Counted from the stretch's first letter, positions 1 to 10,251 are shown. The stretch: 64,000 bases of DNA from Bacteroidota bacterium (GCA_024278975.1 JAJRSD010000107.1:1-64000), one strand, 5' to 3'. Translations and numbers: made by a program. Notes: a model not told the origin generated them from the letters alone.

Positions 1-312
1 ATCAAAAAAGGAGCGAAAATGCAAACCAAAAATATTTGAGAATAACAACAGTCCAAAAAACTGTTGAATAGGGATAGACTGCAATAAAACTTACGCAGGT
101 TTATCTATTTCCTGAAAAATAATACTCGCCGAATTAATGTCTGTTATGCTTATTTTGTTTATCTTCGTGTTCATAAAAGAATGCCTTGTTCGCTTAATTA
201 GTGATCGTTTATATTTGTTTTATTACACCACTAATATACTCATTATTAACTGACTGAACGAGGTTTCTTTTAGCTATTATTGAAGGGTATCGCTCAATTT
301 ATCTGGTCTCAA

Positions 313-3177
313 TTAAAATCGTTGACAAATTTTATTATAAGCGCAGTATTTACATTTATCGGTATGTTCGGTTTGAGTAAATCTGTTTTCAGTTGAGTAA
401 ATTTCTTTAACTAACTCTTTAAGATATTTAACCAAATCATTTTCTAACTCCTGAAAAGAAAAATCATGCTTTTTCCACTCAATATTGGGCGAATAATTTT
501 TGTTGAATAATTTACGCAGACTATAAATTACAGGTTGTATTTCCAGGTTATCAGAATTCTCCGAAAGTGCCCATGAATAAATCATTGCTTGCAAAATTTC
601 CTTTTTAGGCTCTTTTATATCCCGTTCAAAAAGGTCTTCAATTTCTTTAAATTCGAGTGTTTTTACATCACCGGTTTTGTAATCTAAAACTCGTGTTATT
701 CCATTAACACGGTCAACCCGGTCTATTTTTCCACCTATATTAATTGTTGTTTGATTCCCGTTTAAATCTATATCGAAAGTGGTGTGATATTCATGTTCCA
801 AACTAACCATTGTAAATGGTGTAATATCTTTGTCTATTGTTAAAAGCTGATTCAGATAGGTCTTAATATTTTCATAAACCAGCAAAGTTTTACCTTCGAG
901 AATCACAGGTTTTCTACCACTTTTTTTCTCTTTAAAATAGTGGTGAGCAATTTGTTTGCGTATCTCATTTTCAATAAAAATACGGTTATCTTTTATTTTA
1001 TCAAGGTCAGACTCATTTAAAACCTTTCCCACAAACGGTTTGTAAATAGCTTCAATTGTATCATGAAAAATATTTCCGAAAACAATTGCGTCAATCTCCT
1101 CTTTCACTTCGTCGGGCTCGGGTAAACCAACTACATACCGGAAGTAGAAACGCAAACTGCACTGTAAATAAGTATTTATTGCACTTGGCGAAAGAGGATG
1201 TTCGTACGTATTTTTGTTTAATAATATATTCGAAATCTGCCGGGAACTCTCAATTTCAATGGGTTTATTCGGGTCGTTTGAAAACGAAAAATCGAGGTTT
1301 ACTAATTTTGGCTGGTGTGCCGAATCGTACTGAAGTTGATAACCGTACCGGCTTAATTCACCTGTGCTAATTCCTTCTTTTACAACGCTGTAAGTTGCTG
1401 TAACATTTTTAGCCCGCTGAATCAATCGGTAAAAATAGTACGAGTACATTGCATCTTGTTCGTCAATTCCGGGCAGTCCGAAACCTTTTCTGATGTTGAA
1501 AGGAATAAACGATGGGGCAGTATAAGTTCGTGGCCATTTGTTTTCGTTCAGCCCAAGTATAATAATGTTTTTAAAGTCGAGACAGCGGGTTTCCAAAATT
1601 CCCATTACTTGAATTCCGCTTAAAGGTTCTCCTTCGAATGCAACCGAAACTTTTCCCAGATATTGCGAAAAGAGCCTGAAATAAACAGCTTCGCTAATCT
1701 CCCTGTTTTGTTCGTTTGTAACATTTTTTATCACCGATTCCAATTTCTCGATTGCCTGATAAATTGAGTAGATAATTTCCAATAACATTTTATTATTAGT
1801 TTCAGTGCTGTTTAATTTATTATAAACTACGTCTAAAACTTCTAAAAAATATCGACTATAATTTTCCACATCGCCGGGCAGCGAAAACATGGTTTTATGA
1901 AATTGTGTGAAATTTATTTCATCTAATTCAATGGTTATTCTGTTTCGCAGTCGTACATCTTCAATAAATTCTTTTCCTTTTTCTGTTTCCCAGTTTCTTA
2001 AAAGTTGGTGGTTTAAAATATCGGTTACATAACGATGATACGCAATGATACCACGTTTTTTATCTGTCTTTTTATTTCTAAGCAAATTTACCAACAGCAT
2101 CAAAAAACCATAAATCATCGAGTTTTTTACGGGATATCCCATTGTAATATTTACAGTTCCGATGTCATCGGGAATTGCACCCAACGATGAAAATAGCAAC
2201 GATTCGTCGGCAAGAACGATTGCAGTATTATCAAATTGTTTTGAGAAATCGGATTTGGTCTCTAATAAAAATTTGGGAATTTGTTGCGACTGCCCATAAG
2301 TTGAGGAGACAGCAGCTATTTTAATATTTTTATTTCTGTCTAATATTTCCGAATCAAAAATAAAATCGAAGGGTGGTGGAAATCTCTTTAGATTTTCGCG
2401 CATAAAACGCCCGGCCTCATTTTTTTTATCGTGTAAATATGCTTTGTCGAAATCCCATAAAAACTCCGCTTTTTTCTGACGACTTAAATGTGTAAAAAAT
2501 TTCTGTTCGCAACTGTTTAACGCGTTTAGTCCAACGAAATAGTATTTATTAAAGTCGAAATTAAAATCTTTTTCTTTAAGGTTTTCAACTACTTTGCGGT
2601 CGATCATTCCACCAAAAGCAATATTTTTTTCTGTTAATATTTTTTTGAATTCAGAATAGATTGGATATAATTTTTTCCAGATTGCAAGATGTTTTTCCTG
2701 AAACTCTTTTCGGCCCGAAACAGCAACGCTTCCCCAAAAATGCTCCAACGCCTCTTTTTGCTCGTTGGTTAAATAATCAAAAATATATTCAATCTCTTTT
2801 ATATCCGAAATATTTGTGAAAATATCTTTTGCATTCACTAAATAACGGTCGATGTCGTTAAAATCTGCAAGCAGTATTTCTCCCCAGAAATAGAATTCAT
2901 CAAAAGTCTCAGTGGTTTGTGTGTGCTTTTTAAAAACTTCAAATAAAATAGAAATAAGCTGTAGCTTTTCGCCCTGAAACAAATTGGAATATCCTGAAAT
3001 TAGCTCGCTAATTGTTGTTGTTGCGGGAGCAAGAACAGATCCCGAAATTTCTTTTTGTAAGTATGAAGTGAAAAATACACCTGACCTGCGATTTGGAAAA
3101 ACCACACATATTTTATGTAGTTCGTTAGAATGTTTTTCGTAAATATATTTTGCTGCCTGTGATAAGAATCGTTCCAT
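313..3177 (-). CDS. PD-(D/E)XK nuclease family protein, AddB-like helicase/nuclease subunit
   Basis: 954 aa ORF; N-term VVFPNRRSGVFFTSYL, C-terminal PD-(D/E)XK region (GGKIDRVDR..RVLDYKTGD) and Cys cluster CKYCAYNKIC typical of AddB-type Fe-S nucleases. Confidence 0.85.
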   Translation of the reverse strand: MERFLSQAAKYIYEKHSNELHKICVVFPNRRSGVFFTSYLQKEISGSVLAPATTTISELISGYSNLFQGEKLQLISILFEVFKKHTQTTETFDEFYFWGEILLADFNDIDRYLVNAKDIFTNISDIKEIEYIFDYLTNEQKEALEHFWGSVAVSGRKEFQEKHLAIWKKLYPIYSEFKKILTEKNIAFGGMIDRKVVENLKEKDFNFDFNKYYFVGLNALNSCEQKFFTHLSRQKKAEFLWDFDKAYLHDKKNEAGRFMRENLKRFPPPFDFIFDSEILDRNKNIKIAAVSSTYGQSQQIPKFLLETKSDFSKQFDNTAIVLADESLLFSSLGAIPDDIGTVNITMGYPVKNSMIYGFLMLLVNLLRNKKTDKKRGIIAYHRYVTDILNHQLLRNWETEKGKEFIEDVRLRNRITIELDEINFTQFHKTMFSLPGDVENYSRYFLEVLDVVYNKLNSTETNNKMLLEIIYSIYQAIEKLESVIKNVTNEQNREISEAVYFRLFSQYLGKVSVAFEGEPLSGIQVMGILETRCLDFKNIIILGLNENKWPRTYTAPSFIPFNIRKGFGLPGIDEQDAMYSYYFYRLIQRAKNVTATYSVVKEGISTGELSRYGYQLQYDSAHQPKLVNLDFSFSNDPNKPIEIESSRQISNILLNKNTYEHPLSPSAINTYLQCSLRFYFRYVVGLPEPDEVKEEIDAIVFGNIFHDTIEAIYKPFVGKVLNESDLDKIKDNRIFIENEIRKQIAHHYFKEKKSGRKPVILEGKTLLVYENIKTYLNQLLTIDKDITPFTMVSLEHEYHTTFDIDLNGNQTTINIGGKIDRVDRVNGITRVLDYKTGDVKTLEFKEIEDLFERDIKEPKKEILQAMIYSWALSENSDNLEIQPVIYSLRKLFNKNYSPNIEWKKHDFSFQELENDLVKYLKELVKEIYSTENRFTQTEHTDKCKYCAYNKICQRF

Positions 3178-3348
3178 TTATTTTGCTTAGTTTACTTTAT
3201 AATGCTCAATTACATTTTTGTGGTTGTTTTATAAATATTTACAACAAAGTTACCTAAAGATTAAATGAGTTTAGCTAACGTACAAGAAGAATTTTATTAT
3301 TTTTAAACTGCAAAAAGTTGAATAATTATGCAAATAATAGTAGATATG

Positions 3349-5034
3349 AAACGAATTATACTGATAATTTCTGTTGCATTTTTTTCTTTAAGTGTACATG
3401 CACAAGATCGTGTAACGGGGTTTAATTTTGCTACACGAAGCGAAATTATTGCACAAAATGGTATGGCGTGTACCAGCCAGCCACTTGCCACACAGGCAGC
3501 GTTAGACATTTTAAAACAGGGTGGAAATGCCATTGATGCAGCCATTGCTGCTAATGCTGTTTTAGGTTTGGTTGAGCCCACCGGCAATGGAATGGGTGGC
3601 GATTTATTTGCAATTGTGTGGGATGCTAAAACACAAAAACTTTATGGTTTGAATGCCAGTGGTCGTTCGCCATACGATTTAACGCTCGACTATTTTAAGG
3701 AGAATGAATTTAAGAAGATTCCGTCTTTGGGTCCACTTCCGGTTTCGGTGCCGGGTTGTGTTGATGGCTGGTTCGAACTACACGATAAGTTTGGGAAATT
3801 GCCAATGAGTGAAATTTTAACTCCGGCAATTAATTATGCAAACAATGGATTTCCGCTGACTGAATTAATTGCATATTACTGGGGTAGTAGTGCCAGAGTT
3901 TTAAAACGATTTCCAGGCTTCGGGGAGATTTTTATGCCTGGCGGGGAAGCACCTAAAAAGGGAGAAGTATTTAAAAATCCATATTTGGCTAATACACTTG
4001 AATTGATTGCAAAAGAAGGAAGAGATGTTTTTTATAAAGGAGAAATTGCTGAAAAAATTGTAAGCTACATAAAAGAGCAGGGTGGGTTTTTAAGTATGAA
4101 AGATTTTGAAGATCATAACTCGGAATGGGTGGAACCGATTTCGACAAACTACCGTGGTTATGATGTGTGGGAATTACCTCCAAACGGACAGGGAACGGCA
4201 GTTTTACAGATGCTGAATATTCTGGAAAACTATGATATTGCAAGCATGGGATTTGGGTCAGCAGAATATATGCATCTATTTATTGAGGCTAAAAAACTTG
4301 CGTTCGAAGATCGGGCAAAATACTACTCCGATATGGATTTTAATGATTTACCCATCGAAGAATTAATCTCTAAAGAGTATGGAAAACAGCGTGCGGAATT
4401 GATTAATATAAATCGTGCCGCTCGTTCATATCCTGCAGGAGAATTGGAGCAGGGCAACACTATTTACCTGACTACTGCTGATAAAGATGGGAATATGGTT
4501 TCCTTGATTCAAAGCAATTATCGTGGAATGGGGTCGGGAATGACACCCGGAAAACTGGGTTTTATTTTGCAGGATCGTGGTGAGCTTTTTGCGTTGGAAG
4601 AGGGACACATGAATGTTTACGAACCTCATAAAAGACCTTTTCATACTATTATTCCGGCATTTATTACAAAAGATGGCAAACCATTTATAAGTTTTGGTTT
4701 GATGGGGGGAGCTATGCAGCCGCAAGGTCATACGCAAATTGTTTGTAATATTATTGACTTTGGAATGAACTTGCAAGAGGCTGGCGATGCACCTCGAATT
4801 AGTCATTCCGGATCCAGTCAACCCACTGGCGAAAAAATGAAAGACGGTGGTAATGTCTCTTTGGAGAGTGGTTTTTCATATCAAACAATTAGGGAGTTAA
4901 TGAGCAAAGGTCATAAAATTGGCTATGCAAAAGGTATTTATGGAGGTTATCAGGCGATTCTTTGGGACGATGTAAATAAGGTGTATTATGGCGCTTCAGA
5001 ATCACGAAAAGACGGACAGGCGGCGGGATATTAA
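3349..5034 (+). CDS. ggt: gamma-glutamyltransferase
   Basis: ORF track 3328..5034; signal peptide starts at MKRIILIISVAFFSLSVHAQ (3349); GGNAIDAAIAANAVLGLVEPTGNGMGGD and NTIYLTTADKDGNMVSLIQSNY motifs. Confidence 0.93.
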   Translation, partial: KRIILIISVAFFSLSVHAQDRVTGFNFATRSEIIAQNGMACTSQPLATQAALDILKQGGNAIDAAIAANAVLGLVEPTGNGMGGDLFAIVWDAKTQKLYGLNASGRSPYDLTLDYFKENEFKKIPSLGPLPVSVPGCVDGWFELHDKFGKLPMSEILTPAINYANNGFPLTELIAYYWGSSARVLKRFPGFGEIFMPGGEAPKKGEVFKNPYLANTLELIAKEGRDVFYKGEIAEKIVSYIKEQGGFLSMKDFEDHNSEWVEPISTNYRGYDVWELPPNGQGTAVLQMLNILENYDIASMGFGSAEYMHLFIEAKKLAFEDRAKYYSDMDFNDLPIEELISKEYGKQRAELININRAARSYPAGELEQGNTIYLTTADKDGNMVSLIQSNYRGMGSGMTPGKLGFILQDRGELFALEEGHMNVYEPHKRPFHTIIPAFITKDGKPFISFGLMGGAMQPQGHTQIVCNIIDFGMNLQEAGDAPRISHSGSSQPTGEKMKDGGNVSLESGFSYQTIRELMSKGHKIGYAKGIYGGYQAILWDDVNKVYYGASESRKDGQAAGY

Positions 5035-5072
5035 TATCGAACTAATAATTTCATACAACTCAATTTCGGCAT

Positions 5073-5106
5073 TAAAAAAAGCTCCCTCAAAAAAGAGGAG
5101 GCTTTC
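5073..5106. terminator. bidirectional Rho-independent terminator between convergent ggt and oxidoreductase genes
   Basis: AAAAAAAGCTCCCTC-AAAAAA-GAGGAGGCTTT imperfect hairpin flanked by A/T runs. Confidence 0.6.
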
Positions 5107-5131
5107 AATATAATGTAATAGAATTAGTTTT

Positions 5132-5683
5132 TTAAACTTCTTGCACAGTTTCCACAATTGCCTGCCCTTTTTTAATTGCTTCTAAATTTAGCGGAATGAG
5201 TTTATGGTAACGTTCGGGTAGCGATTTCTCCAATCCTTTTTCAACATTATCCAGCGATAAAATTGGTCGCACCTTTAGGTAACTTCCAAAAACAATCATA
5301 TTAAACACTTTCGGATTTCCCATTTCGATAGCTGTTTTTGTACCTTCAACTTTATAGATATTTATGTCGTTGCGACTTGGAGGTGTTAGCACACCATTTG
5401 GATCGTATAAAAGTGTACCGCCCGGTTTTACCGACTTTTCAAACTTATCCATACTTTGTTGATTTAGTATAATAGCTGTGTCGAACTGCTGTAAAATTGG
5501 CGAACTAATTCGGGTATCGCTAATAATTACCGTAACGTTGGCTGTTCCACCGCGCATTTCTGGTCCGTACGATGGAAACCAGGTTACCTCTTTGTCTTCC
5601 ATAATTCCCGAGTAAGCCAGAATCTTTCCCATCGAAAGTACTCCCTGACCGCCAAAACCTGCAATTATCATCTCTTCAGTCAT
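5132..5683 (-). CDS. 2-oxoacid:acceptor oxidoreductase gamma subunit
   Basis: IAGFGGQGVLSMGKILAYSG motif, 183 aa, next to alpha and beta subunits. Confidence 0.92.
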   Translation of the reverse strand: MTEEMIIAGFGGQGVLSMGKILAYSGIMEDKEVTWFPSYGPEMRGGTANVTVIISDTRISSPILQQFDTAIILNQQSMDKFEKSVKPGGTLLYDPNGVLTPPSRNDINIYKVEGTKTAIEMGNPKVFNMIVFGSYLKVRPILSLDNVEKGLEKSLPERYHKLIPLNLEAIKKGQAIVETVQEV

Positions 5684-5695
5684 AACTTGCGTAAT

Positions 5696-6484
5696 TTAAT
5701 TTTCCGAACTGTTTTCACCTTTTACACTATCTTTCAAATCGCCAAGAGGATAATATGGAATCATATTATCTTCCATCCATGTGTTTGCTCCCACCGGTGT
5801 CATTTTCCAGCCCGAGTTGCATGTAGAAACTACCTCAACAAACGAAGTTCCTTTTTTATCAAGTACATTTTCTATTGCTTTTTTTATTGAACGTTTGCAT
5901 TTGCGTGCTGCCGATGCTGTATGTACTGCCTGGCGCGTAACGTACGATGTTCCCGGTAACTGTGCAATCAGGTTTGTGATTTTCATCGGATACCCGTTTA
6001 AATCAACGTTTCTGCCACCAGGAGTTGTGGAGGTAACCATTCCTTCAATGGTTGTTGGTGCCATTTGTCCTCCGGTCATTCCGTAAATTCCATTGTTTAT
6101 AAATATTACCAGAATATTTTCACCGCGGTTACATGCATGCATAATTTCTGCTGCTCCGATTGAAGCTAAATCTCCATCGCCCTGATATGTAAACACGAAA
6201 TTATCGGGCTTTAGGCGAATTAGAGCAGTTGCAACAGCCGGTGCTCTTCCGTGGGCAGCTTCCTGCCAGTCGATATCGAGATATTTATATGCAAATACAG
6301 CACAACCAACTGGTGCTATTCCAATGGTTTTCTCCTGAAGTCCCATTTCGCCAATCAGTTCGGCTAATAATTTATGAACTACTCCGTGCGAACAGCCCGG
6401 ACAGTAGTGCATTGGTTCGTCCTCTAAAATTTTTGTTTTACCGTAAACAAGGTTTTCGGGTTTAATAAGATCTTTTAACTCCAT
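5696..6484 (-). CDS. 2-oxoacid:ferredoxin oxidoreductase beta subunit (ThDP-binding)
   Basis: MHYCPGCSHGVVHKLLAE, TYQGDGDLASIGAAEIMHA, IFINNGIYGMTGGQMAPTT. Confidence 0.93.
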   Translation of the reverse strand: MELKDLIKPENLVYGKTKILEDEPMHYCPGCSHGVVHKLLAELIGEMGLQEKTIGIAPVGCAVFAYKYLDIDWQEAAHGRAPAVATALIRLKPDNFVFTYQGDGDLASIGAAEIMHACNRGENILVIFINNGIYGMTGGQMAPTTIEGMVTSTTPGGRNVDLNGYPMKITNLIAQLPGTSYVTRQAVHTASAARKCKRSIKKAIENVLDKKGTSFVEVVSTCNSGWKMTPVGANTWMEDNMIPYYPLGDLKDSVKGENSSEN

Positions 6485-7583
6485 AATTTAATTCCCATGA
6501 AAATTTATCTTCTAAAGCTTCAACAACTTCTTCCGGGGTATGGATAATTCCACCTGTTCTCCCGAAATGATTCACTCTCGTATTTCTTCCTGCCTCGTAA
6601 ACAGCAAGTTTTATATCTTCTACCATTTGCCCTGAACTCATCTCCACCGACAAAAATCCTTTTGCCTTGCGAGCCAGTTCTGCAATAATTTTATTTGGAA
6701 AAGGGAAAAGTGTAATTGGTCTGAGTAGTCCAACTTTTAAACCTTTTGAACGGGCAATTTCTACCGATTTTTGGCAAATCCTCGAAGAACTTCCGTAAGC
6801 TACAATGATAAAGTCTGCATCGTCGCAATGAAATAATTCGTATCTCACTTCATCCTCTTCCATCTTTTTATATTTCTCCTGAAAGCGATGATTATTAGCT
6901 TCCATTATATTGGAATCCATTTCGAGTGAGGTTACAATATTCTTTTTCCGAGACGATGGTTTTCCTGTGGTTGCCCAGCTTCCCGATTTTTCCTCAATCT
7001 CTTCATCTGTCCAGCGAGGTTTGAAATCGGCAAGTTCAACTTTTTCCATCATTTGCCCCAAAGCACCGTCGGTTAAAATCATTGCGGGGTTTCGGTATTT
7101 AAAAGCCAGTTCGAAACTTAAATCAACAAAATCATTCATCTCCTGAACCGATGCCGGAGCTAAAACAATAAGTTTATAGTCGCCATGTCCTCCTCCTTTT
7201 ACAGCCTGAAAATAGTCGGCTTGTGATGGTTGAATAGTTCCCAGTCCCGGACCACCGCGCTGAACATTAACAATCAGACAAGGCAATTCTGAACCTGCGA
7301 TATAAGAAATTCCCTCGGCCATTAAACTGATTCCGGGGCTTGAAGATGATGTCATTACTTTTTTGCCTGCACCTGCACCTCCGTAAACCATATTAATAGA
7401 AGCTACTTCACTTTCGGCTTGCAGTACCACCATTCCGGTTTCGTTCCATGGCTGACGAGCCATTAACGTTTCCATTACCTCAGACTGAGGTGTGATGGGA
7501 TAGCCAAAATAGCCATCGCAGCCGCAGCGAATAGCCGCTTCTGCCAGCACCTCATTTCCCTTCATCAATTTTAATTCTCCCAT
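6462..7583 (-). CDS. 3-methyl-2-oxobutanoate/2-oxoacid ferredoxin oxidoreductase alpha subunit (VorB-like)
   Basis: Track ORF extends to 7799; homologous region begins MGELKLMKGNEVLAEAAIRCGCDGYFGYPITPQSE (ATG at 7583). Confidence 0.9.
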   Translation of the reverse strand: MGELKLMKGNEVLAEAAIRCGCDGYFGYPITPQSEVMETLMARQPWNETGMVVLQAESEVASINMVYGGAGAGKKVMTSSSSPGISLMAEGISYIAGSELPCLIVNVQRGGPGLGTIQPSQADYFQAVKGGGHGDYKLIVLAPASVQEMNDFVDLSFELAFKYRNPAMILTDGALGQMMEKVELADFKPRWTDEEIEEKSGSWATTGKPSSRKKNIVTSLEMDSNIMEANNHRFQEKYKKMEEDEVRYELFHCDDADFIIVAYGSSSRICQKSVEIARSKGLKVGLLRPITLFPFPNKIIAELARKAKGFLSVEMSSGQMVEDIKLAVYEAGRNTRVNHFGRTGGIIHTPEEVVEALEDKFSWELNYGVKRSY

Positions 7584-7722
7584 ATTGTTTAGTTCTAATA
7601 TTCTCCTTTTTAACCTAAAACATCCAATAAGAAATGATAAATGATAAAGTTTTTTGTCTCTTGTTGAGTTGATGTCTCTACTTTCACTTTTAGATTTCTT
7701 ATTCCTTATTTTTCTTTCAATT

Positions 7723-7947
7723 TTAAACCTTTGCTCTGTAAACTGTAATACAGGTATCCGGACAAACAACCCCGCAATGGGCACAGCCAACACACGCATT
7801 CGGATTTGCCATATACGAATAATGATATCCTTTGCTATTCACCTCTTTATTAAGTTGTAATACATCGTGCGGACAGGCTACAACACACAGTCCACACCCT
7901 TTGCACTCCTCTATATTTACTACAACTGCTCCTTGTACTTTTGCCAT
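7723..7947 (-). CDS. 4Fe-4S dicluster ferredoxin, oxidoreductase delta subunit
   Basis: CKGCGLCVVACPHDVL and CVGCAHCGVVCPDTC motifs; upstream of the alpha subunit. Confidence 0.92.
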   Translation of the reverse strand: MAKVQGAVVVNIEECKGCGLCVVACPHDVLQLNKEVNSKGYHYSYMANPNACVGCAHCGVVCPDTCITVYRAKV

Positions 7948-8165
7948 TTTTGAGTAATTTTTTGCTAAATTTAAACCCTAATTTACAATAAAAACATCAT
8001 AAAAATCACGTTCTGAAATAATTTTTCATAACGCTTAAAATCTATAAAATAAACGGGTAATTTACTTTCAGATTCTAATTTTATCACATCAAAAAAATAG
8101 AGTTTGAACTCTGGTAACAAAACTATTTTTTACGTTATGAAATGTATGCAACTATTGTTGCGTTA

Positions 8166-8732
8166 TCATAATTTATAAAGTATTCGCGTAAGTATATTTC
8201 GGTGGATACCAAGATAAGATGCAATGTGTTGTCGTTGAAGTTTTTGGGCAAGCTCGGGGTACTCTCGTAAGAACTTTCTGATTCGTTGTTCTGCATTTAA
8301 CGATTGAAAGGAGTGAATACGTTCCATTGCCTGAATATAACTCTCTTCGGCTAGTATTCGTACAGTTCTTTCAAATTTTGGATGGTTGTCTAATAAGGTT
8401 TTAAACTCATCTTTTTCGATATAGATGAGCTTTGAATCTTCGAAAGCACGGATAGATTCGGTTGAATTTTTACGACTATAAAAACCTTTATGGTTACTTA
8501 CAATAAAGTTGTTAGGCGGAAAAAAGAATCGCGATATCCATTCGGTACCACTATCAGAAAGATAAGTGGCGTATAAAAAGCCTTCAGTCAGGATTCCTAT
8601 TTTTTTTGCTTTTTCGCCATATTCAATAAAATAATCTCCCTTTTTTAATTCAACAGATTTATTTTTTAAATCGAGAGATTGTATTAAATCAAGAGTGAGT
8701 TGATATCGCGAGATTATTTTATTCCGATCCAT
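8166..8732 (-). CDS. Crp/Fnr family transcriptional regulator
   Basis: cNMP-binding fold and C-terminal HTH (QRQHIASYLGIHRNILTRIL). Confidence 0.88.
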   Translation of the reverse strand: MDRNKIISRYQLTLDLIQSLDLKNKSVELKKGDYFIEYGEKAKKIGILTEGFLYATYLSDSGTEWISRFFFPPNNFIVSNHKGFYSRKNSTESIRAFEDSKLIYIEKDEFKTLLDNHPKFERTVRILAEESYIQAMERIHSFQSLNAEQRIRKFLREYPELAQKLQRQHIASYLGIHRNILTRILYKL

Positions 8733-8740
8733 TACTTTTA

Positions 8741-10054
8741 TTAGTTAGAAAAGTTTTCGTTGAACAATTTTAAACGCTCTTCAAGTTCTCCAAATTGTTG
8801 GCGCTTTACAAACGAAACACACGCTCTTATTCCCTCTTCGTAACTACCGGTATTATCTAATGCAATGGCACTTATTCCGTAATAGAGTAGGTTTTCTACT
8901 AATTGGTTTCCTGTCATTTTTGGATACGAAATAGTAAAGTAAAACCCATCGGCAATAGGTTTGTCCAAATCTTTCTTATAAACGATACTAAACCCGTTTT
9001 TCAGGAAAAGCTCTTTCATAATTTTTGCTTTTTCGCCATACTCTTTTACGCCTTCAACGAAATTAAATGTGCCCTCGTTGGCAGCTTTAAGCATTGCTGC
9101 AAGTGCCCACTGTGCCGAGTGGCTCGTGCCTGAAGAGATAGAATAAAGTAGCCGTAAAGTTATTGTCGCTCCAAATGTTGTCCCTTTAAACCGCTCTTGT
9201 AAATTAGGGTAATCTCGCTCGTATAACTTGTCTGAAATTGCCATTAAACCGCAACGCTGCCCTGCATACGAGAATATTTTTGAACTGGAGATAAACAGTA
9301 TATAATTATCGGTGTATTTTGCAACTGTTGGTTGAAACGGTGCCTCTCCCGGTTTCGATAAATCGTTTCTGAAATCCATGCCAAAATATGCCAAATCTTC
9401 CATTACAATTATATCGTATTTTGTTGCAAGTTCTCCTATAATTTTTAATTCTTCATCGCTAAAACATATCCACGCCGGGTTGTTTGGATTTGAATAAATT
9501 ATGGAATTTATATTTCCTTTCGAGAGAATCTGTTCCAGTTTTAATCGCAACTTTTCGCCTCTGAAATTAAAAACATCAAAGGTTGCATATTTCAATCCAA
9601 GCACCATCATTTGTTGCTTTTGAACCGGAAATCCGGGGTCGATAAAAAGTGTTGTGTCTTTTTTCTTATCAACATTTCCGGCAGCCATAAAAGCTGCATA
9701 AGTTCCTTGCATAGAGCCAACTGTGGCAATACATCCATTTGCTGACAAATCAATGTCAAGAAAATTTTTAATGAATTTTGAACCCTCTTCCTTGAGTGGT
9801 TTTATTCCATCAACCATTGGGTAGATTGCCGCAACTCCTTTTTTTAGAGCTTCAATTTCAGCATCGACACCAATTTGCGAAGGAGGCAGCCCGGGAATTC
9901 CCATCTCCATTCGAATATATTTCATTCCTGTCTCTTCCTCAACAAGATTAACCAATGCAACTATTTCGCGAATAGATGCTTTGCCAATATCAGGAATTCT
10001 AAGATGTGCAATTTTTGAATCGACAACAGTTTTATCAAAGGGTGAGTTGTTCAT
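8741..10054 (-). CDS. PLP-dependent aminotransferase class I/II
   Basis: YSNPNNPAWICFSDEEL, FISSSKIFSYAGQRCGLMA (PLP lysine region). Confidence 0.9.
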   Translation of the reverse strand: MNNSPFDKTVVDSKIAHLRIPDIGKASIREIVALVNLVEEETGMKYIRMEMGIPGLPPSQIGVDAEIEALKKGVAAIYPMVDGIKPLKEEGSKFIKNFLDIDLSANGCIATVGSMQGTYAAFMAAGNVDKKKDTTLFIDPGFPVQKQQMMVLGLKYATFDVFNFRGEKLRLKLEQILSKGNINSIIYSNPNNPAWICFSDEELKIIGELATKYDIIVMEDLAYFGMDFRNDLSKPGEAPFQPTVAKYTDNYILFISSSKIFSYAGQRCGLMAISDKLYERDYPNLQERFKGTTFGATITLRLLYSISSGTSHSAQWALAAMLKAANEGTFNFVEGVKEYGEKAKIMKELFLKNGFSIVYKKDLDKPIADGFYFTISYPKMTGNQLVENLLYYGISAIALDNTGSYEEGIRACVSFVKRQQFGELEERLKLFNENFSN

Positions 10055-10062
10055 TTATGTTC

Positions 10063-10111
10063 GTTCAAAGTTTCAAGTTTAAAGTGCTTCGTTCAAAGTT
10101 TCTAATTTCGA
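10063..10111. repeat. degenerate heptanucleotide tandem array (7 units)
   Basis: GTTCAAA GTTTCAA GTTTAAA GTGCTTC GTTCAAA GTTTCTA ATTTCGA; 7 nt phase kept over 49 nt, 9 nt upstream of the aminotransferase ATG. Confidence 0.7.
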
Positions 10112-10147
10112 ATACAAGGATTTTGAATAAATACTTAACATTTGAGA

Positions 10148-10225
10148 ACGTCATTCCGTTCGTCAATTGCACAATTCGGAATCTATTTAGATTTACAAGA
10201 TGCTGAAATAAATTCAGCATGACGT
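10148..10225. repeat. REP-like dispersed palindromic element, copy A
   Basis: ACGTCAT...ATGACGT ends; internal ATTCCG/CGGAAT and ATGCTGAA-ATAAA-TTCAGCAT hairpins; related copy at 31877..31951. Confidence 0.75.
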
Positions 10226-10251
10226 ACTATTGTTTTATTTTGCCTGATCTA

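Noticed and set aside
1-312. Possible gene or RNA at the left edge
   Set aside because: No convincing ORF, tRNA fold or repeat found; treated as intergenic.
8148-8161. GCAAC-TATT-GTTGC palindrome at the 3' end of the Crp/Fnr gene
   Set aside because: Short stem, no T-run; could be a weak terminator or operator but evidence is insufficient.
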